Source: Limnephilus marmoratus (taxonomy: Eukaryota > Arthropoda > Insecta > Trichoptera > Limnephilidae). From it: a stretch of DNA of 64,000 bases. Below the pieces are notes generated by a model that did no database searches, was not told the origin of the DNA, and saw only the letters and a program-made list of their open reading frames with translations. Position numbers and translations under genes: made by a program. Of the stretch, positions 32,769 through 44,200 are shown in pieces; the first letter of the stretch is position 1, and the number at the start of each line of letters is the position of its first letter. The stretch is taken from positions 14,309,501 to 14,373,500 of the forward strand of contig OU862908.1 of NCBI GenBank assembly GCA_917880885.1, given 5' to 3'.

Positions 32769-33001
32769 AATAACAATAAATTTACGACCGTAAAATTTGT
32801 AATTTTTTTTGGAAAACATAAATCAATTAATAAATTTATTGCCTCTGTGTGTAAATGGGATATTAAGACCGCTCTCTTTTTCTCAACCGAATTGATTTTG
32901 TCATAATTGACAAGGATGAACTGTTCGTATTGCAACACGAATGTCTCCAGTTTGTCCCTCAAATGACAAAACCTGGGCAGTTCCCCCCCTTCCATCTTCA
33001 C
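32769..33001 (-). pseudogene. gypsy Gag N-terminus
   Basis: Starting MKMEGGELPRFCHLRDKLET, it aligns by eye with the Gag at 11431 (shared pattern EQF-L-, KRA-L---L--E---LLI-LCFP-K-T). It has about 77 residues before it is cut by the RLE-type fragment. Confidence 0.78.
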
Positions 33002-33423
33002 ACAGATGCAATCAATAAAAGCAGAAAAAAATTAACAAACAGCACTCAACTCACGACTCTGTTGACTTGATGCTGCTCCGATCTCGCCCTTCCGCGGACC
33101 GTCTCCTGGCTCCTGAACCCTGGTCGTCCTTCTAACGCCCCGGTACGCCTTCCGTGAGGTCTCTGATCTTCTCCTGAAGACCCGGACTTCTCCATCCACG
33201 CCTTACGTGTATGCTCCTCCAGGTTCTCGGCACTGAATAACCCTATCCAGCGCCTTGATGTTCCTCGGATGCCGATTCTGCTGCTCTTGCTTCCTTCCCG
33301 CTCCGCAATGATGTGGAGTCGTGATCTGGCCCTTTCTCTGCCCGATCACCTGTTGACCACTGTAGCCTCAATCTCGGGATGTTGCCAAATGCGATTTTGG
33401 CTGCTGCGTAAATCAGTCCTTTA

Positions 33424-33435
33424 TCGGCTGCGCCA
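33424..33435 (-). other. primer-binding site, tRNA-Ser type
   Basis: The minus strand reads TGGCGCAGCCGA two bases after the LTR end, the same tRNA type as the gypsy at 10814. The leader (33423-33002) is GC-richer than its surroundings and has no open frame of note. Confidence 0.8.
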
Positions 33436-33437
33436 AA

Positions 33438-33718
33438 TGTGTTGACCGTGGCCGGTTATCTACATTACCTCTGGACTCTGTTGCTGATGGATCCAGATTC
33501 CTCTGAATAGGTTGATCTCAGTTCAGGGTGTTTACAATAATAATACGTAGGTAGTCTATTGTGGTTTATTCCGAGATATTGATACAGTAGTGCTTCGTAG
33601 GAAGTCTGATGCAAAGAGAGGACGAATGGACAACATTCACAACCTTTTATACGTTACTCATGCTTTCTCACTCATACACGCATGTCTATTTTATACCGCA
33701 AGGCATACGTTCACCACA
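33438..33718 (-). mobile_element. 5' LTR of the minus-strand gypsy element
   Basis: 281 bp, partner of 25929-26209. It ends CACCACA on the plus strand, next to the CCCTC duplication. Confidence 0.92.
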
Positions 33719-33723
33719 CCCTC
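33719..33723. repeat. target-site duplication of the gypsy element, right copy
   Basis: CCCTC, identical to 25924-25928. Confidence 0.75.
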
Positions 33724-34265
33724 CCTTCAGTGAATATCGTGGAGGCACTGCAGAACCTCGGTAGTTGCATAAGTTGCCTGTATGCATTGTTGTAGCACAC
33801 CCTCAGTTTGTCCCATTGCGTTGATGGATATTGCGTCCATAGTTCAAATGTACACAGGGCAGTACAGTATGTCTTGAAGAGTAATTTTCTGACATCGTCG
33901 CTACAGTGGTAGAACCGCGTTGAGAGCATTCTGGCCCGTATGTTAATTGCTCTTCTTTGTCGTTCCGTATCTTCTGTATCCTTCATGTCTTTGGTTAGGA
34001 TATGTCCCAGACCTGTGAGGCCACAAGCAGTTCATTTTAAAGCGACGATGACTGACTTTTTAGAATTGTACAACAAGTTATGAGAGTTTGCGTACTCTTC
34101 GCATATTTGCACAAGTCGTCTCATCGATTTAATCGAAGGTGCAAGTAGCACCAAATCATCGGCGTAATTAATGTTATTACTTCCTTGTCCGCAGATATGA
34201 CAACCTATTCGTGTATCGTTCAACTCTTGTAAGAGGTCATTATTGTACACTTAAATAGAGTTGGG
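33724..34265 (-). pseudogene. CR1-like non-LTR reverse transcriptase, split by the gypsy element
   Basis: One frame with a single in-frame TGA near 34032 encodes the catalytic NYADDLVLLAPSIKSM (about 34160) and the thumb region (TERQRRAINIRARMLSTRF, FELWTQYPSTQWDKLRV, FCSASTIFTEGR). It is 5'-truncated near 34265. The C-terminal remainder is on the far side of the gypsy insertion at 25799-25923. Confidence 0.78.
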
Positions 34266-34499
34266 TCCACATTTTCCCATTGCCTGCTCCGCTTTTAAGG
34301 AAAAAAGGTCTTAAAGAAGCTCCTGCCCATTAAATGTGATTTTCCTGTTGACCGTACCAAATAGCCAGCATATTGAGATTAGTGGGGGTGTCACTGAATT
34401 AGATACTAATTGAACAACTCATTATTAGTATAAACACCGGGTTTTATCATAATTAGTTCATTAGTCTTTGAGCTATCGTCGACCAAACACAAGTCAATC

Positions 34500-35020
34500 G
34501 GGAAAAAAATGTGAAATTTGGAGAAAATCGAGTTCCGCGCTGTTATAAAGTTTTTAACCGAGCAAAGAAAATCAGTTCAGATCATACTGAAAGAAATGTC
34601 ATCCGTTTACGGGGACTCTTGTCCAAGTAAAACTATGTTTTACAAATGGCATACATATTCTTCACGACCATCTTGACATGACTAAAGTCAGCGCAAGGGT
34701 GCCGGGAATGCCCACGCACGCGCCGCCTCAAAAACAACAGCGCTTGAGGTGTTCTCGTGCATTTTCGGAGTTGTAGGGAAGACAAAGATGGAATGTTGGC
34801 TCAAATTGTTACTGGTGATGAAATTTGGGTTCATAATTATGAACCTGAGTCTAAACAGGACTCAATGCAGTGGCACAGAAAGGCACACCACTACCCAAGA
34901 TGTTTAAGGTGTCACAATCGGCTGGGAAAATCATGGCGACAGTCTTTTAGGACTTGGAAGGAATCCTGTTGATCGATTTCAAAGACAAAGGTGTTTCCAT
35001 AACCGGAGATCCGTACATAT
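34500..35020 (+). pseudogene. mariner transposase, heavily decayed
   Basis: The N-terminal helix-turn-helix region is recognisable (FRAVIKFLTEQRKSVQIILK, VYGDSCPSK). After a deletion, the catalytic region follows: MLAQIVTGDEIWVHNYEPES (about 34790; the D of TGDE is a catalytic residue) and QDSMQWHRK, then a frameshift into IDFKDKGVS. Terminal repeats were not identified. No function expected. Confidence 0.8.
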
Positions 35021-35456
35021 TACCTGGCCAATTGTCGTTCCGTTATCCGTTTGAGATGTAATAGGGTAAAAAGAATGTTGTTAAAATGCCCTTAAAGCAT
35101 ACATGTTTTATTCTTTAAAAATATGTTGGATAGTATTTCCATTACATATTTCACACGAAATGAAAGTTTATAATATACCTAAGTACAATTTCGTGCATTA
35201 TTATTATTTGCTTATGTAAGCTTGTGCTTGTGCTTGGGAAAGGGGAACTTGAAAACAAATTGACAGTTCCGAGGAACAACGTCGGATCTGCGAAAAATTG
35301 AAAATTGTTTAGTTGGCTTATTTATCGGCTTATTTTGGTAATTTAAAGGTCTGCATTTTGTAAATTTTTAATGAAATGCAAAATATCAAAACAACTGCTG
35401 ACAAACTACATAAGTAGTTTAGCGGGTTTAAATGTAAAAAAATAATAATATTTTAT

Positions 35457-36725
35457 GCACCAGATTTAAATGTCCGGGTTAAATTTTCCCCAAAAAAAAA
35501 AAAAAAAAGGAAAAAAAAGAAGGAAAAACTAAACCCTTTCACACACTTCCCCAATTGATCATCTAGTCAACCCACGCTATGCAATTGCACTATGTAAGTA
35601 TTATAAATACAAAACAATACAAGAACAACATGTCAACCTACTAGAGACCAAATGGGAATATAATTCACCGACTCCAGATATTTTCATATCAGAGGGTTCG
35701 GCTCTGTGGCATTTCTAATTGAACCTATAAATCCTACCGATCCCTCAATATAAATATTTAAAAAATCCTTTGTAATCCTACATGTATTTAAAATGACTGA
35801 TTTTTGCATTTTTATATACAAATTATTTGACAAATCTAATATGCTTAAATTTTGAATCAGATTCCTAGGTATTATGCCAGTGGCCGAAATAACAAATGGC
35901 AATATTTTTATAGTCCGAGAATGCCAAATTTTTTTAATCTCATTTCCTAAATCTGTGTATTTTCTTATTTTTTCAGAAATAGTTTTTTGAATATTACAGG
36001 AATTTGGAATAGCTACATCAATGATATAAGTTATTTTTTTAATTTTGTCATGTAAAACTATATCAGGTCTATTATGACTAATTGTTCTGTCTGTTAGTAT
36101 AGTTTTATCATAATATATTTTATAAAATTCAATTTCTAAAAATGAATTTGGTTCATATTCATAATATGGTACTATATTACAGCAGTTAATCAAGTTATGT
36201 TTAATTACCAAACTTTGGTGAATTATTTTTAAAACCTGATTGTGCCTAAATGTATACTCGGAAGGCGCTAATATAGAACATCCCGATATAATATGTTCTA
36301 TAGTTTCGGGAAAAGCCAAACATTTTCTACATAAATCATCAATTTGATTTATATCTTTGATTATATGCTTTCTATAATTTTTAGTATTAATGACTCTATC
36401 TTGAATGGCAAGCATAAATCCTTCTATTTCTGCGCTCAACTCTCCAATACTCAACCATTTGTTTGACGAAAGTTTGTCAACATACGTTTGGTTGAGATAA
36501 TTGAAGTGTTTTGCGTGAATAATTTTATTTGACCAGGAATCTAATAATTCCTGGTTAGTATTTATAAGAATGTTGGCATTCTCGTCATATAAATTTAAAG
36601 GTGTAATATTTCTATCTGCCTTGCAAATTATTTTGTGCATTTCTGAGCTATTAGCTTTCCTATGGAAAAAATATCTAAGCATTTCTACCTGATTGTGTTG
36701 ATGTAGTGATTGTGTTGTTGTGTTG
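35457..36725 (-). mobile_element. RLE-type non-LTR retrotransposon, copy 2, 5'-truncated
   Basis: It has the C-terminal part of the ORF plus the 3' UTR shared with 32450-32768. It adjoins the perfect hairpin at 36726, so its upstream end is a rearranged junction. Confidence 0.72.
35684..36720 (-). pseudogene. C-terminus of R2/NeSL-group ORF (CCHC plus restriction-like endonuclease)
   Basis: An uninterrupted frame of about 345 residues. A zinc knuckle reads CRKCLAFPETIEHIISGC (about 36330), the typical post-RT motif of RLE-encoding LINEs. Downstream, RPDIVLHDKIKKITYIIDVA (about 36070) fits the PD-(D/E)xK nuclease active site that nicks target DNA in this group. The reverse transcriptase is missing. 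The first 25 or so residues of the open frame come from the hairpin and are not part of the protein. Confidence 0.78.
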
Positions 36726-36871
36726 AATAAAATAATAATAATAATAATAATAAATAAAATAAATTTACCTAGAAATTTAGGTGGTAGAGGTGTAGTCAAA
36801 ATAACATCTCTACCACCTAAATTTCTAGGTAAATTTATTTTATTTATTATTATTATTATTATTATTTTATT
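36726..36871. repeat. perfect 64-bp inverted repeat
   Basis: Arms 36726-36789 and 36808-36871 are fully complementary, with an 18-bp loop. Each arm holds a (TAA)n run and TTTACCTAGAAATTTAGGTG. The perfect match implies a recent origin or gene conversion. Confidence 0.97.
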
Positions 36872-37045
36872 ATTATATATTATATATATATTATTATATA
36901 TTATATATGTACTATATATTATATATGTACTATATTATATATTATATAGTATATATTATATATTATATATAATATATTATATATTATATATTATGTATTA
37001 TATGTTATTTATTATATATTATATATTTATATATATATATATCTA
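36872..37045. repeat. AT microsatellite
   Basis: About 170 bp of TATATAT/ATTATAT repeats, ending immediately before the Helitron 5' end. Confidence 0.92.
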
Positions 37046-37249
37046 TCTATATTAATAAAAATGAATGGAGATTTCGGAGGAAATGTATGTACGCGCATAA
37101 CTTACGAACGACTACACCAAATTGGATAATTCTTTTTTTGTTGTGTTTGTTATTGTCAGGAGAAGGTTTGTATGAAAAAATTTTTTTTAAAAATAAAACA
37201 GAATTTTTTTTCTAAATAATTTTTAATTTTTTTTTATAAATGTTTAGAG

Positions 37250-37775
37250 GTTTACCGTCGTGTTATTTATTGTTATTGATAAGAAATTGCCACCAGTGAG
37301 GCGTCAAAATATCGGTTTGCGTACGCGTAACTTAAGTCGAGATCACAATCTTCGATACAATGAGACTGAAGAAGAGAGTTGGCAGCGTTTGAAGGCAAAT
37401 AGAATGAGAATTTCTCAAGCGAGATCTACCGTGACTCCGGAAGAACCTATACCCTATACCATCGACTTCAAGTGAGAGGCAACAAAACAGATCTAACGTA
37501 ACAATTACCTATGAACGTTTGGCGTTTAGATAAATGATACAACAGTATCGGTCGTCTATCAGCGATACGCCAGGATTATGTTGTGCGAATGAACAAATCA
37601 AATTAACACAACTGGCGACGCCACCTGAACCACTGAATTCATTACTTTCAGGGCAAGAACCTCTATCAAAGAATTTTTTGCAGAATATTCAAAATTACAA
37701 CAGTGTGTTCCAAATGACATCATTTGGTGCAAATATAATTGAAGAACATGGTTTCAACCCAACTTTTAAGGTATT
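37250..37775 (+). pseudogene. Helitron protein N-terminal fragment
   Basis: Two frames give YNETEEESWQRLKANRMR and then LCCANEQIKLTQLATPPEPL followed by LQNIQNYNSVFQMTSFGANI. The latter is the conserved Helitron-like N-terminal region found before the Rep domain. It breaks off at about 37775; Rep and helicase domains are not present downstream. Confidence 0.75.
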
Positions 37776-38174
37776 TTTTTTTTGACACACATTATATACA
37801 TCCATTGTAACATAACCTTCATGTATTAAAATTCTATTGAGGCTCATAAATGAAGATTTTTTAACCCTAGAAAGATAATCATATTTCGATGTACGGTAAA
37901 GATAATCATTCGTAAAATTGACGCATGATTTTAAACTAGCTATAAGATTTTATTAAGGGCCAGCCAGCTTCAATTCCAAATTTGCTTTAATTTATACCTG
38001 TATTCAAAAATGCTGAAAGGCGTGATGATAAAACTACTAAAATTATGTACTTTTTGTAATTATTTTTTGATCATGTATGACCTAACCTTCTTATGCTAAA
38101 AATAAACATATTTACTCATATTTTTGTTATTTATTTTTGGGGTGTTACGCCGTGTTGCACTACCTCCTCCTTTA

Positions 38175-38214
38175 GCCAACGTTTCGGACAGCGTTACAGT
38201 GTCCATCATCAGGG
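38175..38214 (-). ncRNA. hammerhead-ribozyme-like motif (Penelope terminus e)
   Basis: On the minus strand: GCC, core CTGATGA, T, stem GGACA/TGTCC with a 9-base loop, GAA, ACGT, T, GGC. GCC/GGC forms stem I and ACGT the tiny helix III. One unpaired T between core and stem II departs from the minimal hammerhead. Confidence 0.45.
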
Positions 38215-38254
38215 CAGATGGCATCACATCTGCCCTAATTATGGACACTGTAAC
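38193..38254. repeat. inverted repeat of Penelope-like termini
   Basis: Arms 38193-38220 and 38227-38254 match at 26 of 28 positions, with a 6-bp loop. It is a head-to-head junction of the terminus that contains the hammerhead-like motif. Confidence 0.85.
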
Positions 38255-38284
38255 TTAAAAAAAAATATGTATATTGTTTTAACT

Positions 38285-41200
38285 TTGGCTCGGTCATAAA
38301 TTCGGTCCAATGGCACCGGACCGACTGAAATTTTAGATTCTTACTAAGAATCATGAATCAATCGAAGAATCTGCTAAACGAAGAATTTTTAATAAAATCA
38401 TCGTTTTAACACTTGGGGTCGGTCATTTAAGAGCTTGGGTTCGGTCGTTTTATGATTTGAAGTAGGTCATTACTTTGGCCTTATGGCAACGAACCGACTG
38501 AAATTTTGGATTCTTACTAAGAATTATGGTCTGTACACGAGTCAGTCAAAGAATCTGCTAAAAGAATAATTTTTAATAAAATCGTCGTTTTAACATTTGG
38601 GGTCGGTCGTTTAAAGACTTGGGGACGGTTTTAAATTCGGCCTTACGGCACGGAACCGACTGAAATATTGGATTCTTACATAGAATAATGGTTGTACAAG
38701 AATCAATCATAGGATCTATGCCAAAGGAAGACTTTATTTTTAAATCACCCTTTTAACACTTGGGGTCGGTCATTTTAGAGTTTGGGTTCGGTCGTTTTAT
38801 GACTTGGAGTAGGTCATTACTTTGGCCCTATGGCACCGAACCGACTGAAATTTTGGATTTTTACTAAGAATCATGGTCTGTACACGAGTCAGTCAAAGAA
38901 TCTGCTAAAAGAATCATTTTTAATAAAATCGTCATTTTAACACTTGGGGTCGGTCGTTTTAAGACTTGGGGACGGTTTTTAATTCGGTCCTACGGCACGG
39001 AAACGACGTAAATATTGGATTCTTACTTAGAATAATGGTTGTACAAGAATCAATCATAGGATCTATGCCAAAGGAAGACTTTATTTTCAAATCATCCTTT
39101 TGACACTTGGGGTCGAAAGTTTTAGAACTTGGGTTCGGTCGTTTTAAGACTTGGGGTCGGACATAACTTCGGTCATATCTGTATCGAATCAATCAAAGGA
39201 TCTGCCAAAAGAAGATTTTTTTTTTAAATCATCATTTTAATTTGGGCTCGATCATAACTTCGGTCCAATGGCACCGAACCGACTGAAATTTTAGATTCTT
39301 ACTAAGAATTATAGTCTGGACACGAATCAATCAAAGAATCTGCTAAAAGAAGATTTTTTAATAAAATCATAATTTTAACACTTGGGGTCGGTCATTTTAG
39401 AGCTTGGGTTCAGTCATTTTAAGACATAGAGTTGGTCATTACTTTGGCCCTATGGCACCGAACCTACTGAAATTTTTGATTCTTTCTAAGAATCATGGTC
39501 TTTAGACGATTCAATCAAAAAATATGGCAAAAGAATAATTAAAAAAAAATCATAGTTTTAACACTTGGGGTTGGTCATTTTGGAGCTTAGGTTCGGTCGT
39601 TTTAAGACATGGAGTCGATCATTACTTCGGCTCTATGGCATCGAACCGACTGAAATTTTTGATTATTTCTAAGAGTCATGGTCTTTACACGATTCAATCA
39701 AAAATATGGTAAAAGAAGAATATTTAAAAAAAATCATCGTTTTAACACTTGGGATCGGTCATTACTTCGATGTGGCATGAAACCGACTGAAATTTTGGAT
39801 TCTTACTAAGAATCATGGTCTGAACACGAGTCAATCAAAGAATCTGCTAAAAGAAGAATTTTTAATAAAATCATCGTTGGGGTCGGTCATTTTAGAGCTT
39901 GGGTTCGGTCATTTTATGACTTGGAGTAGGTCATTACTTCGGCCGGCCCTATGGCACCGAACCGACTGAAATGTTTGATTATTTCCAAGAATCATGGCCT
40001 GTACTCGAATTAATCGAAAAATATGACATAAGAAGAATTTTTTAAAAATCATCGTTTAACACTTGTGGTCGGTCACAACTTTGAGGTGGCACCAAACCAA
40101 CTGAAATTTTGGATTCTTACTAAGAATCATGGTCTGTACACGAATCAATCAAAGAATCTGCTAAAAGCAGAATTATTAATAAAATCATCGTTTTAACACT
40201 TGGGGTCAGTCGTTTTAGAGCTAAGGTTCGGTTGTTTTAACACTTGTGGTCGGTCGAAACTTCGAGGTGGCACCAAACCGACTGAAATTTTGGATTTTTA
40301 CTAAGAATCATTGTCTGGACACGAATCAATCAAAGAATCTGCTAGAAGAAGATTTTTTAATAAAATCATAGTTTTAACACTTGGGGCCGGTCATTTCAGA
40401 GCTTGGGTTCGGTCATTTTAAGACATAGAGTTGGTCATTACTTCGGCTCAATGGCATCGAACCGACTGAAATTTTTGATTATTTCTAAGAATCATGGTCT
40501 TTACACGATTCAATCAAAAAATATGGTAAAAGAAGAATATTTAAAAAAAATCATCGTTTTAACACTTGGGATCGGTCATTACTTCGATGTGGCATGAAAC
40601 CGACTGAAATTTTGGATTCTTACTAAGAATCATGGTCTGAACACGAGTCAATCAAAGAATCTGCTAAAAGAAGAATTTTTAATAAAATCATCGTTGGGGT
40701 CGGTCATTTTAGAGCTTGGGTTCGGTCATTTTATGACTTGGAGTAGGTCATTACTTCGGCCGGCCCTATGGCACCGAACCGACTGAAATGTTTGATTATT
40801 TCCAAGAATCATGGCCTGTACTCGAATTAATCGAAAAATATGACATAAGAAGAATTTTTTAAAAATCATCGTTTAACACTTGTGGTCGGTCAAAACTTTG
40901 AGGTGGCACCAAACCAACTGAAATTTTGGATTCTTACTAAGAATCATGGTCTGTACACGAATCAATCAAAGAATCTGCAAAAAGCAGAATTATTAATAAA
41001 ATCATCGTTTTAACACTTGGGGTCAGTCGTTTTAGAGCTTAGGTTCGGTTGTTTTAACACTTGTGGTCGGTCGAAACTTCGAGGTGGCACCAAACCGACT
41101 GAAATTTTGGATTTTTACTAAGAATCATTGTCTGGACACGAATCAATTAAAGAATCTGCTAGAAGAAGATTTTTTAATAAAATCATAGTTTTAACACTTG

Positions 41201-44200
41201 GGGCCGGTCATTTCAGAGCTTGGGTTCGGTCATTTTAAGACACAGAGTTGGTCATTACTTCGGCTCTATGGCATCGAACCGACTGAAATTTTTGATTATT
41301 TCTAAGAATCATGGTCTTTACACGATTCAATCAAAAATATGGTAAAAGAAGAATAGGTATTTAAAAAAAAATCATCGTTTTAACACTTGGGATCGGTCAT
41401 TACTTCGATGTGGCATGAAACCGACTGAAATTTTGGATTCTTACTAAGAATCATGGTCTGAACACGAGTCAATCAAAGAATCTGCTAAAAGAAGAATTTT
41501 TAATAAAATCATCGTTGGGGTCGGTCATTTTAGAGCTTGGGTTCGGTCATTTTAAGACATAGAGTTGGTCATTACTTTGGCCCTATGGCACCGAACCTAC
41601 TGAAATTTTTGATTCTTTCTAAGAATCATGGTCTTTAGACGATTCAATCAAAAGATATGGCAAAAGAATAATTAAAAAAAATCATAGTTTTAACACTTGG
41701 GGTCGGTCATTTTGGAGCTTGGGTTCGGTCGTTTTAAGACATGGAGTCGATCATTACTTCGGCTCTATGGCATCGAACCGACTGAAATTTTTGATTATTT
41801 CTAAGAGTCATGGTCTTTACACGATTCAATCAAAAAATATGGTAAAAGAAGAATATTTAAAAAAATCATAGTTTTAACACTTGGGATCGGTCATTACTTC
41901 GATGTGGCATGAAACCGACTGAAATTTTGGATTCTTACTAAGAATCATGGTCTGAACACGAGTCAATCAAAGAATCTGCTAAAAGAAGAATTTTTAATAA
42001 AATCATCGTTGGGGTCGGTCATTTTAGAGCTTGGGTTCGGTCATTTTATGACTTGGAGGAGGTCATTACTTCGGCCGGCCCTATGGCACCGAACCGACTG
42101 AAATTTTTGATTATTTCCAAGAATCATGGCCTGTACTCGAATTAATCGAAAAATATGACATAAGAAGAATTTTTTAAAAATCATCGTTTAACACTTGTGG
42201 TCGGTCAAAACTTTGAGGTGGCACCAAACCAACTGAAATTTTGGATTCTTACTAAGAATCATGGTCTGAACACGAGTCAATCAAAGAATCTGCTAAAAGA
42301 AGAATTTTTAATAAAATCATCGTTGGGGTCGGTCATTTTAGAGCTTGGGTTCGGTCATTTTATGACTTGGAGTAGGTCATTACTTCGGCTCTATGGCATC
42401 GAACCGACTGAAATTTTTGATTATTTCTAAGAATCATGGTCTTTACACGATTCAATCAAAAATATGGTAAAAGAAGAATATTTTAAAAAAAATCATCGTT
42501 TTAACACTTGGGATCGGTCATTACTTCGATGTGGCATGAAACCGACTGAAATTTTGGATTCTTACTAAGAATCATGGTCTGAACACGAGTCAATCAAAGA
42601 ATCTGCTAAAAGAAGAATTTTTAATAAAATCATCGTTGGGGTCGGTCATTTTAGAGCTTGGGTTCGGTCATTTTATGACTTGGAGGAGGTCATTACTTCG
42701 GCCGGCCCTATGGCACCGAACCGACTGAAATTTTTGATTATTTCCAAGAATCATGGCCTGTACTCGAATTAATCGAAAAATATGACATAAGAAGAATTTT
42801 TTAAAAATCATCGTTTAACACTTGTGGTCGGTCAAAACTTTGAGGTGGCACCAAACCAACTGAAATTTTGGATTCTTACTAAGAATCATGGTCTGAACAC
42901 GAGTCAATCAAAGAATCTGCTAAAAGAAGAATTTTTATTAAAATCATCGTTGGGGTCGGTCATTTTAGAGCTTGGGTTCGGTCATTTTATGACTTGGAGT
43001 AGGTCATTACTTCGGCTCTATGGCATCGAACCGACTGAAATTTTTGATTATTTCTAAGAATCATGGTCTTTACACGATTCAATCAAAAATATGGTAAAAG
43101 AAGAATATTTAAAAAAAAATCATCGTTTTAACACTTGGGATCGGTCATTACTTCGATGTGGCATGAAACCGACTGAAATTTTGGATTCTTACTAAGAATC
43201 ATGGTCTGAACACGAGTCAATCAAAGAATCTGCTAAAAGAAGAATTTTTAATAAAATCATCGTTGGGGTCGGTCATGTTAGAGCTTGGGTTCGGTCATTT
43301 TAAGACATAGAGTTGGTCATTACTTTGGCCCTATGGCACCGAACCTACTGAAATTTTTGATTCTTTCTAAGAATCATGGTCTTTAGACGATTCAATCAAA
43401 AGATATGGCAAAAGAATAATTTAAAAAAATCATAGTTTTAACACTTGGGGTCGGTCATTTTGGAGCTTGGGTTCGGTCGTTTTAAGACATGGAGTCGATC
43501 ATTACTTCGGCTCTATGGCATCGAACCGACTGAAATTTTTGATTATTTCTAAGAGTCATGGTCTTTACACGATTCAATCAAAAAATATGGTAAAAGAAGA
43601 ATATTTTAAAAAAATCATAGTTTTAACACTTGGGATCGGTCATTACTTCGATGTGGCATGAAACCGACTGAAATTTTGGATTCTTACTAAGAATCATGGT
43701 CTGAACACGAGTCAATCAAAGAATCTGCTAAAAGAAGAATTTTTAATAAAATCATCGTTGGGGTCGGTCATTTTAGAGCTTGGGTTCAGTCATTTTATGA
43801 CTTGGAGTAGGTCATTACTTCGGCTCAATGGCATCGAACCGACTGAAATTTTTGATTATTTCTTAGAATCATGGTCTTTACACGATTCAATCAAAAAATA
43901 TGGTAAAAGAAGAATATTTAAAAAAAATCATCGTTTTAACACTTGGGATCGGTCATTACTTCGATGTGGCATGAAACCGACTGAAATTTTGGATTCTTAC
44001 TAAGAATCATGGTCTGAACACGAGTCAATCAAAGAATCTGCTAAAAGAAGAATTTTTAATAAAATCATCGTTGGGGTCGGTCATTTTAGAGCTTGGGTTC
44101 AGTCATTTTATGACTTGGAGTAGGTCATTACTTCGGCTCAATGGCATCGAACCGACTGAAATTTTTGATTATTTCTAAGAATCATGGTCTTTACACGATT

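Larger units (their letters stand above)
25929..33718 (-). mobile_element. Ty3/gypsy element, internally deleted and hit by nested insertions
   Basis: The boundaries are two 281-bp LTRs with a 5-bp target duplication. On the minus strand the order is LTR, tRNA-Ser primer site (33435-33424), leader, Gag N-terminus (33001-32769), about 5.2 kb of foreign DNA (32768 to about 27536), Gag zinc knuckle, protease, start of reverse transcriptase joined directly to the integrase C-terminus, purine tract, LTR. It is related to the plus-strand gypsy at 10539. It sits inside a CR1-like LINE. Confidence 0.85.

Noticed and set aside
33719..33735. Purine tract next to the 33438 LTR, suggesting another element to the right
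   Set aside because: The sequence is coding for the split CR1-like reverse transcriptase and includes the target duplication; the match to a purine tract is coincidental.
36860..37045. Origin or promoter in the AT-rich block
   Set aside because: It is a simple AT microsatellite; composition alone is not evidence.
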